DNA of 11,267 bases from JABMRP01 sp964444795 (GTDB taxonomy: Bacteria; Planctomycetota; Planctomycetia; Pirellulales; Thermoguttaceae): positions 1 through 11,267 of the forward strand of contig CAYUIQ010000270.1 in the NCBI GenBank assembly GCA_964444795.1, given 5' to 3'. The notes under the pieces are model-generated. The model was not told the DNA's origin. It ran no database searches and saw only the letters and a program-made list of their open reading frames with translations. Made by a program: the position numbers and the translations under genes. Position 1 is the stretch's first letter; every line of letters starts with the position of its first letter. This document shows, piece after piece, positions 6,454-11,267 of the stretch.

Positions 6454-6476
6454 CCTGCATTATTGCAGGTTTTTAT
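6452..6476 (+). terminator. Terminator-like hairpin overlapping the toxin stop codon
   Basis: AACCTGCA (6452-6459), loop TTAT and TGCAGGTT (6464-6471) form a perfect 8-bp stem followed by TTTAT. A-rich sequence precedes the left arm (AAAAT at 6447-6451), so it looks like a bidirectional intrinsic terminator. It begins within the TAA stop of the toxin (6451-6453). It would reduce read-through from toxin to antitoxin. Alternatively, the palindrome is an operator for the Xre antitoxin; the two roles are compatible. Confidence 0.65.
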
Positions 6477-6478
6477 GC

Positions 6479-6507
6479 TTGCCTTTTTGTGTTCCGTGCA
6501 ATATAGT
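6479..6507 (+). promoter_or_regulatory. Predicted sigma-70 promoter for the antitoxin
   Basis: TTGCCT (6479-6484, 4 of 6 matches to TTGACA) and TATAGT (6502-6507, 5 of 6 matches to TATAAT) are separated by exactly 17 bases. They lie directly behind the hairpin and 37 bases before the antitoxin ATG, so the transcript would start near 6514. The row 6481-6540 is about 50% GC, unusually AT-rich for the window. A TGCAA at 6497-6501, in the spacer, repeats the half-site of the hairpin (TTGCA at 6463-6467) in inverted orientation and might allow autoregulation. Confidence 0.55.
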
Positions 6508-6543
6508 TCACTGACGCGCAATGGCCACGAAAAGGAGACCCAA

Positions 6544-6954
6544 ATGCCGGCCAATTCAAAAACACGCAGGAAATCCAGCGTTCGAGCCATCGCAATTCCG
6601 GGGCTCGACGGTGTCCGAGTCGTGAAGGTCAACGGGGAAACGAAACTGGAACTCCGCAACAGCCTGGGGATGCCAAGGGAGATTTTCGGGCGGCTGGTTA
6701 ACGTTTCAGTAAGAACGATTGCCGATGTCGAATCAACACAAAAGAAGGTCGAGAAGCTCCGCCGCAACTACGTCGAAGTCAAGCGACTATGCGATGGTTT
6801 AAGTGAAGTTGTTGATCCGGCCTGTCTCGGCGATTGGCTCAAGGCCCCAAACGACGCCTTGGACGGATTCAAGCCAATAGAGATCATCGAGCGCGGCGAA
6901 ATCGACCGTCTTTGGGAGATGTTCTACCGGTTGAGATCTGGCATGCCTGGATAA
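6544..6954 (+). CDS. Xre/MbcA/ParS-type antitoxin of the RES toxin
   Basis: This 136-residue protein has a basic N terminus (NSKTRRKSS). A helix-turn-helix of Xre type follows at about 38-65 (LRNSLGMPREIFGRLVNVSVRTIADVES), then a helical linker. The C-terminal toxin-binding domain (DUF2384) runs from about 95 to 133 and shows DWLKAPNDALDGFKPIEII, the W-x2-PN-x2-L-x-G-x2-P pattern of MbcA/ParS antitoxins. It should bind and block the RES active site and may repress its own locus through the HTH. The ATG is chosen because AGGAG lies at 6533-6537, 6 bases ahead, and the predicted promoter ends at 6507. An in-frame ATG at 6463 lies inside the hairpin and has no ribosome-binding site. Antitoxin-second order is unusual for this family. 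Confidence 0.9.
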   Translation: MPANSKTRRKSSVRAIAIPGLDGVRVVKVNGETKLELRNSLGMPREIFGRLVNVSVRTIADVESTQKKVEKLRRNYVEVKRLCDGLSEVVDPACLGDWLKAPNDALDGFKPIEIIERGEIDRLWEMFYRLRSGMPG

Positions 6955-7114
6955 CCGGGAAACGTTTTCTTTGAAACGTGAAATACACCACGGCTCACGT
7001 GCTACGATCAGCTTCATGGGGTGAGAACGTTATCGGACAGTGGCTCGCCCTGTTCGAGTTCTCCGGTTGCTCAATAGACACTACTGGTTAGCTCCCCTAT
7101 CGCATGAGGAGTCG

Positions 7115-8506
7115 ATGATGACTCATGGGTCATATCGCCTGTTGGTAGTCTTCTCTGCCTTGGTCGTCCTCCAATTGCCAACCGATGAGGCGTACGGTCA
7201 ACCTGCCGACGCGCAAAGTGATCCACCGGCGGCAGTTGAACACCTGAAGGAAGTTCTTGGCAAATACCCGTCTCACTTCTGGTTGGCCAGTGAAGACACA
7301 CAAAACCGATCTACGGCCGCCGACGTGTTGGCGGCAATGAAGGCGGTCGGTGATGCGCAGTTACAGGGCGCCATGCAAGGCGCTACGGGCGAAAAACTCG
7401 ATCTGTTTCTGTCGGAGGCTATCCGGCGCGGCGGTGACCCATGGAGGCAATTCGTCGCACGTCGCTGGGATGCTATTCAGCAGCAACATGCCGACGCGGC
7501 CAAGGATGACGAACTTCTATCGCTGGTCTCCCCACTTCACACAGTTCGATGGCTGACGAGTATCCGGCGGCTTGAGGGTAAGGCTGATCCCCTGCGGATT
7601 CTGGTGGCGGGCAAGCGAACTTGGTCGTGCAATCTCGGATACCTGCCAAAGTTCCAGGTACTCTTGACCAATCTCGATTGTCAACAGACGGAGGTATTGT
7701 TCACCAGTGGCGGCGATTACCGAAGTGGGCGCCAAACCAAATGGCGGTTCCAGGTAACGGATGCCAACGGGGCGGTCCTCCCGCCTCTGCCACGGTTAAG
7801 CGGCATAGGCGGCGGCCTCCTCGAACCCGGCACGCTTGAATACGGCGAATCTTGGACGACGCAGCTCGACATGAACAGTTACGTTCAGATCACCGTGCCT
7901 GGAGAGTACACGTGCCGCATCTTGTACCACGAGTTCATCACCATCGCCGACCGACGCGACGTTACCGGATTGATCATGTGTACATCGCTCCCCATCACGC
8001 TGACCGTAAAGCCGGTGGTAACCGAAATCACAAGGGAAGAACAACGCTCCGTCCGACAAGCGATTGCCGAACTTCCCACGAAAGGCCCCGTCAAGTTGCT
8101 CGGCGGCGTCTACAGCGAGAACATGCATGACTTCATTAAGCCGACTTCTTCGGCGGGGCGTCTCCTTGAGATGCAGTGGAAAGGTGTTTCTCAACTCATT
8201 GACGCGGCGCTCGATCGAGAACAAAACCCCACACAAAGGGCTTGGCTGCTGGCAATACTCGCCAACTTGACCAATCGGAATAACCCGAGAGATGAGCCGG
8301 GTGTTCTCGGACCCTACGAGTTCCGTGACAGTGGCTGGAGCGTATGGCCCGGAACACCTGGCGCCATGAGCGGCGGGCTTGGCAGCTCGGAAGGCACATC
8401 GCGGGGGTCTTCCATCGACGTACGCAAGCAACTCGAATTCGCCAAGCGCTGGCGAGAATGGAAAGAAATGGGTTACGTACGGGTTACGGTTGTTGATAAG
8501 CAGTAG
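7115..8506 (+). CDS. Secreted protein of unknown function with predicted Ig-like beta-sandwich
   Basis: I do not recognise the whole protein. The 463 residues begin with a signal peptide: MMTHGSYR, a hydrophobic run LLVVFSALVVLQ, and probable cleavage after AYG at residue 28. Residues 35-155 look helical. Residues about 160-300 read as a beta-sandwich with ILVAGKRTWSCNLGYLP, QVLLTN, the strand-turn FQVTDANGAVL, PGEYTCRILYH and a closing strand LPITLTVKP. That pattern is common in extracellular Ig-like domains. The C-terminal third is helical, then Gly/Ser-rich near 435-450. GAGGAG at 7106-7111 serves either ATG 7115 or the adjacent in-frame ATG 7118, the better spaced of the two. A GTG-initiated extension to 7040 would put a charged segment before the signal peptide and is less likely. 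The row 7681-7740 is about 55% GC, like the toxin gene. A small membrane-protein gene follows after 44 bases. Confidence 0.75.
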   Translation: MMTHGSYRLLVVFSALVVLQLPTDEAYGQPADAQSDPPAAVEHLKEVLGKYPSHFWLASEDTQNRSTAADVLAAMKAVGDAQLQGAMQGATGEKLDLFLSEAIRRGGDPWRQFVARRWDAIQQQHADAAKDDELLSLVSPLHTVRWLTSIRRLEGKADPLRILVAGKRTWSCNLGYLPKFQVLLTNLDCQQTEVLFTSGGDYRSGRQTKWRFQVTDANGAVLPPLPRLSGIGGGLLEPGTLEYGESWTTQLDMNSYVQITVPGEYTCRILYHEFITIADRRDVTGLIMCTSLPITLTVKPVVTEITREEQRSVRQAIAELPTKGPVKLLGGVYSENMHDFIKPTSSAGRLLEMQWKGVSQLIDAALDREQNPTQRAWLLAILANLTNRNNPRDEPGVLGPYEFRDSGWSVWPGTPGAMSGGLGSSEGTSRGSSIDVRKQLEFAKRWREWKEMGYVRVTVVDKQ

Positions 8507-8550
8507 TCACCACCGCGGTGCGACCAGGACACGATGCCGAGTCAAATGCG

Positions 8551-8883
8551 ATGAAACCGATGACCAAGAAAGCGGCCCACGTATCGCGTCGTATTCGTCC
8601 CTCGACGCTCTTATTGATTGTGCTGCTATCCACGACTCTGGCAGGGCTTCTCGGCTTCGCCGGCGCCGTTCTCGAAATCTGGCTCGACCTTGAAAACTAT
8701 GCCCCCGAACACAACACGCTGATCGCCGCAATCCAAGTCGAAACGCAATACCTCTTTCGAATGACAATCGCCGTGGCGAGCATTGGTTGCATTTCTGGCA
8801 TCCTCGGCTCGATCATATTCGCGGCTTGGCGTTTCGCCCGTTCTGCAATTGGAAATGGCGCGAAAACGAATCTCGCCGCATAA
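8551..8883 (+). CDS. Small two-helix membrane protein, unknown function
   Basis: No family is recognised. The 110-residue product has a basic N terminus (KK, RRIR within residues 6-16), a hydrophobic segment at about 19-42 (LLLIVLLSTTLAGLLGFAGA) and an acidic loop of about 28 residues. A second hydrophobic segment runs at about 71-92 (TIAVASIGCISGILGSIIF) and is followed by a basic tail. By the positive-inside rule both termini should face the cytoplasm. The ATG at 8551 is my choice; a GTG at 8518 would add 11 residues, and neither has a clear ribosome-binding site. It follows the secreted-protein gene by 44 bases on the same strand and may be its partner. It converges on serC, 42 bases away. 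Confidence 0.6.
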   Translation: MKPMTKKAAHVSRRIRPSTLLLIVLLSTTLAGLLGFAGAVLEIWLDLENYAPEHNTLIAAIQVETQYLFRMTIAVASIGCISGILGSIIFAAWRFARSAIGNGAKTNLAA

Positions 8884-8925
8884 CACAAGGGGGGATCGAA
8901 GCGGGATTTGGCCGGGTCGGGCGTC

Positions 8926-10026
8926 TCACCCCGCCCCGTTCTTCTCCGCGAATTCCGTCATGAAGTCGCGCAGCGCCTCGACGCCCGCGACCGGCATGGC
9001 GTTGTAGATCGACGCGCGGAAGCCGCCGACGGAGCGGTGACCTTTCAAGCTGGCCAGACCCCGCTGGGCCGCTTGCTCGACGAATGTGGCTTCCAGCGAA
9101 TCGTCGGCCAGGGTGAAGGTGACGTTCATCGTTGATCGGCAGGCCGGATCGGCGTGGCCGCGGTAGAAGCCGGATGAGTTGTCGATCGTGTCGTAGAGCA
9201 GTTGCGATTTGGCACGGTTGATCGCCTGCATCTTGTCCAGCCCGCCGATGTCCTGAGTGAGCCACTCGGTGACCAGCCAGGCCACGTAAATGGAAAAGAC
9301 GGGCGGGGTGTTGAAGAGCGAGTTGGCCTTGGCAAACGTGCGGTAGTCGAGCATCGAGGGCAACCCGTCGCCGATGCGATCCAGCAGGTCGTCGCGAATG
9401 ATCACCACGGTGACGCCCGCGGGTCCGGCGTTTTTCTGGGCACATGCGTAAAGGATGCCGTACTGCTCCATCGGCAAGGGACGGCAGAGAATGTCGCTCG
9501 AAGCGTCGCAGACCAGCGGCACGTCGCCCACCGCGGGCTCGGCCGGGAATTGCACGCCCTGGATCGTCTCGTTGGAAGTGAAATACGCGTAGGCGGCGTC
9601 GGGGTCCAGGTCGAGCTGATCGGCGGTGGGTGTCTGGCGAAATTTGGTCGGCTCGCCGTCCCAGGCCACACGGGTCGGCCCCTGGGTCTTGGCCTCCTTC
9701 AGCGCCTTCTTCCCCCACGTGCCGGTGACGATATAGTCGGCCGATTTGCCCGAATCGCGAAGCAGATTCATCGGGATCATGGCAAACTGCATCTGCGCAC
9801 CACCCTGAAGGAACAGGACACGGTAGCCGTCGGGCACCGCCAGCAGGGACCGATAATTGGCCTCCGTCTGCTCGATAATCTCGGTAAACGTCTTCGAGCG
9901 GTGGCTGATTTCGAGAATCGAACTACCGACGCCCGGCAGCGACAGCAGGTCCTGCTGGGCCCTCTGAAGAGCGGGTAATGGCAATACTGCCGGGCCAGCG
10001 GAGAAATTGTATACACGTGGTTCCAT
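8926..10026 (-). CDS. serC: Phosphoserine aminotransferase
   Basis: This PLP enzyme converts 3-phosphohydroxypyruvate and glutamate to phosphoserine and 2-oxoglutarate, the second step of serine synthesis; it also serves pyridoxal phosphate synthesis in some bacteria. The 366-residue length is typical. The N terminus RVYNFSAGPAVLP, SHRSKTFTEI (41-50), LFLQGGAQMQFAMIPMNLL and VCDASSDIL are family hallmarks. Lys198 in LYACAQKNAGPAG is the PLP Schiff-base lysine, at the same number as in E. coli SerC. C-terminal GHRSVGGFRASIYNAMP is also typical. The ATG is preceded by AGGA at 10035-10038, 8 bases away. The aldo/keto reductase gene lies 107 bases upstream on the same strand. I saw no strong promoter in that gap, so co-transcription is possible. 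Confidence 0.96.
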   Translation of the reverse strand: MEPRVYNFSAGPAVLPLPALQRAQQDLLSLPGVGSSILEISHRSKTFTEIIEQTEANYRSLLAVPDGYRVLFLQGGAQMQFAMIPMNLLRDSGKSADYIVTGTWGKKALKEAKTQGPTRVAWDGEPTKFRQTPTADQLDLDPDAAYAYFTSNETIQGVQFPAEPAVGDVPLVCDASSDILCRPLPMEQYGILYACAQKNAGPAGVTVVIIRDDLLDRIGDGLPSMLDYRTFAKANSLFNTPPVFSIYVAWLVTEWLTQDIGGLDKMQAINRAKSQLLYDTIDNSSGFYRGHADPACRSTMNVTFTLADDSLEATFVEQAAQRGLASLKGHRSVGGFRASIYNAMPVAGVEALRDFMTEFAEKNGAG

Positions 10027-10133
10027 GGTCGATGTCCTGAATGGCTTCTAAACGGTTTTTTGCACGCTCGACCCCAGGCACCCACCAACCTGACAATCCG
10101 TCAAGTGTACGCAAAATAGGCCGGTTGTCTAGC

Positions 10134-11171
10134 CTACCACGCGTACGCCGCCGGGGCTTCGCCGCCCGGGCCCGGCCAGATTTCGTCCAACTCGGCGAGC
10201 ACTTCCGGTGGGAGTTCCAACTCGGGCGTTTCGATGACACCCTCAAGCTGCTCGACATTTCGCGGGCCGATGATCGGCGCCGTAACGACCGGGTTGTGTA
10301 ACAGCCACGCCAACGCCACCTCGGCCGGCTGTCGCTCGATCCGGCGGCAAAGGGCCTCGTAGGCTTCGAGCCGCGGCCGGTGTTTTTCGACGGCCTTTTC
10401 CTGTTTCGATCGCCGCGGCGTGGTCGGGCCGTCCAACACACCGGCGAGCAAACCGCCGCCGATCGGACTATAAGGAATCAGCCCCAATCCCAGCGCCCGG
10501 CACGCGGGCACGACTTCCAACTCGACGGCGCGCGTGGTCAGGTTGTATTTGCTCTGTTCGGAAACCAGACCCAGCGTGTTCCGAGCCGCCGCCACCCCGT
10601 TGGCCTGGGCCAGATTCCAGGCGGCGAAGTTGCTGCTGCCGACGTAAAGCACTTTGCCGGCCGTGACCAACTGGTCCATGGCCTGCCAGATCTCTTCCCA
10701 GGGCGGGCCGTGATCGACGCGCCCGACCTGCTCGGCGTAAGACAAGCCGAAGAGATTCGTCTCCGCTGGTGTCGGTTGTCCGTAGTCGATATGATGCATT
10801 TGGAATAGGTCGATGGTATCGACGCCCAGCCGGCGCAAGGATTGATCGCACGAGTCGCGGATATTGCGTGCCGAGTTGCCGCGTTGATGAGGTAGCTCAC
10901 CGATCGATGCATAACACTTCGTGGCCAGGACGATCTTCTCGCGCCGGCCGTCGCCACCGGCCAGCCACCGGCCGATCAACTGCTCAGTGACCCCTTGCCC
11001 CTTGGGCTCGCCGTAGACGTTGGCCGTGTCGAAGAAGTTGATCCCCAGTTCGACGGCCCGATCCATGACGGCAAACCCGTCGGCCTCGCTCGCCTCGGCG
11101 CCGAAGTTCATCGTTCCCAGGCAGAGGCGGCTGACAGAGAGCCCCGTGCGGCCGAGTTGCGTGTATTGCAT
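10134..11171 (-). CDS. Aldo/keto reductase
   Basis: An NADPH-dependent (beta/alpha)8-barrel oxidoreductase of 345 residues, cytosolic. The catalytic tetrad is D48 and Y53 in FFDTANVYG, K85 in LATKCY and H126 in FQMHHID. LGRTGLSVSRLCLGTMNFG opens the protein, GSSNFAAWNLAQA supplies the barrel segment before the cofactor loop, and SPIGGGLLAG and IIGPRNVEQLE bind the cofactor phosphate and pyrophosphate. Compared with the usual HHxDxxTPWEEIWQ junction after the catalytic histidine, about 20 extra residues lie between HHID and WEEIWQAMDQL (residues 131-153). The start is supported by GGAG at 11181-11184, 9 bases ahead. The substrate cannot be read from sequence. It may share a transcript with serC, though no functional link is obvious. 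Confidence 0.93.
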   Translation of the reverse strand: MQYTQLGRTGLSVSRLCLGTMNFGAEASEADGFAVMDRAVELGINFFDTANVYGEPKGQGVTEQLIGRWLAGGDGRREKIVLATKCYASIGELPHQRGNSARNIRDSCDQSLRRLGVDTIDLFQMHHIDYGQPTPAETNLFGLSYAEQVGRVDHGPPWEEIWQAMDQLVTAGKVLYVGSSNFAAWNLAQANGVAAARNTLGLVSEQSKYNLTTRAVELEVVPACRALGLGLIPYSPIGGGLLAGVLDGPTTPRRSKQEKAVEKHRPRLEAYEALCRRIERQPAEVALAWLLHNPVVTAPIIGPRNVEQLEGVIETPELELPPEVLAELDEIWPGPGGEAPAAYAW

Positions 11172-11204
11172 GAAAGGTTGCTCCGGCGTTTGGTGGTATG
11201 AGGT

Positions 11205-11267
11205 TTCAGTGGGGGTGCCATGGGTAGCTGGCGGTCGAGCGCAGCGAGCCCCCAGAATGCCGCGAGC
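11205..11267. repeat. GC-rich repeat-like intergenic segment at the right edge
   Basis: The segment upstream of the aldo/keto reductase gene contains TGGGGG (11210-11215) and CCCCCA (11249-11254) as widely spaced inverted arms, and GAGCGCAGCGAGC between them. It resembles dispersed GC-rich intergenic repeats, but only a fragment lies in the window and the arms are short. No promoter could be distinguished in it. Confidence 0.35.

Noticed and set aside
6463..6543. Upstream in-frame ATG that would extend the antitoxin by 27 residues
   Set aside because: The ATG lies in the hairpin with no ribosome-binding site and upstream of the predicted promoter -10. The internal ATG at 6544 has AGGAG at ideal spacing.
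6962..6979. ACGTTT/AAACGT hairpin after the antitoxin gene
   Set aside because: Only 6 bp with a 6-base loop, low GC and no T-run; too weak to call a terminator or operator.
8913..8938. Possible terminator stem between the small membrane protein gene and serC
   Set aside because: The pairing is two 4-bp runs with a mismatch, it overlaps the serC stop, and there is no T-run on either strand.
10027..10133. Search for a serC promoter in the gap behind the aldo/keto reductase gene
   Set aside because: A TTGACG is present on the minus strand but no acceptable -10 lies at 16-18 bases, so no promoter is claimed.
1..11267. CRISPR array, tRNA or rRNA genes, transposase or integrase
   Set aside because: No regularly spaced repeats of CRISPR size, no cloverleaf sequence and no mobile-element protein motifs were seen on either strand.

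Overview
The window is a chromosomal segment of a high-GC bacterium. I read it as a planctomycete, probably of the Pirellulales type. This is inference: it rests on GC content near 65% in the housekeeping genes, loosely packed short transcription units, a secreted bleomycin-hydrolase-like peptidase, and intergenic spaces with GC-rich hairpins and short heptad repeats of a kind I associate with that phylum. No phylogenetic marker gene is present.

Left part (1-2600): two minus-strand genes, a pteridine-reductase-type short-chain dehydrogenase (1701-2471) followed by a C1 peptidase with a signal peptide (252-1643). Heptad repeats lie on both sides of the peptidase gene, a 9-bp hairpin lies just past its stop, and a 28-bp inverted repeat (2534-2600) sits in the divergent spacer before the next block.

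Middle-left (2762-5786): a plus-strand nucleotide-sugar block of ugd (UDP-glucose 6-dehydrogenase), galE (UDP-glucose 4-epimerase) and an RmlC-like cupin sugar epimerase. It probably supplies UDP-glucuronate, UDP-galactose and an epimerised sugar for surface polysaccharide.

Middle (5787-8883): an accessory stretch with visibly lower GC (about 50-55% in the 60-base rows I counted). It opens with a RES-domain toxin and an Xre/MbcA/ParS-type antitoxin in reversed order (toxin first). A terminator-like hairpin overlaps the toxin stop codon, and a good sigma-70-type promoter directly behind it would drive the antitoxin alone. Two genes I cannot assign to a family follow: a secreted protein with a predicted Ig-like beta-sandwich and a small two-helix membrane protein.

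Right part (8926-11171): two minus-strand metabolic genes, an aldo/keto reductase followed by serC (phosphoserine aminotransferase). The window ends in a GC-rich repeat-like intergenic segment.

The strongest candidates for something unusual are the wiring of the RES-Xre locus, the PTR1-like catalytic triad of the dehydrogenase, and the set of distinct intergenic hairpin repeats. I see no CRISPR array, tRNA, rRNA, transposase or phage gene.
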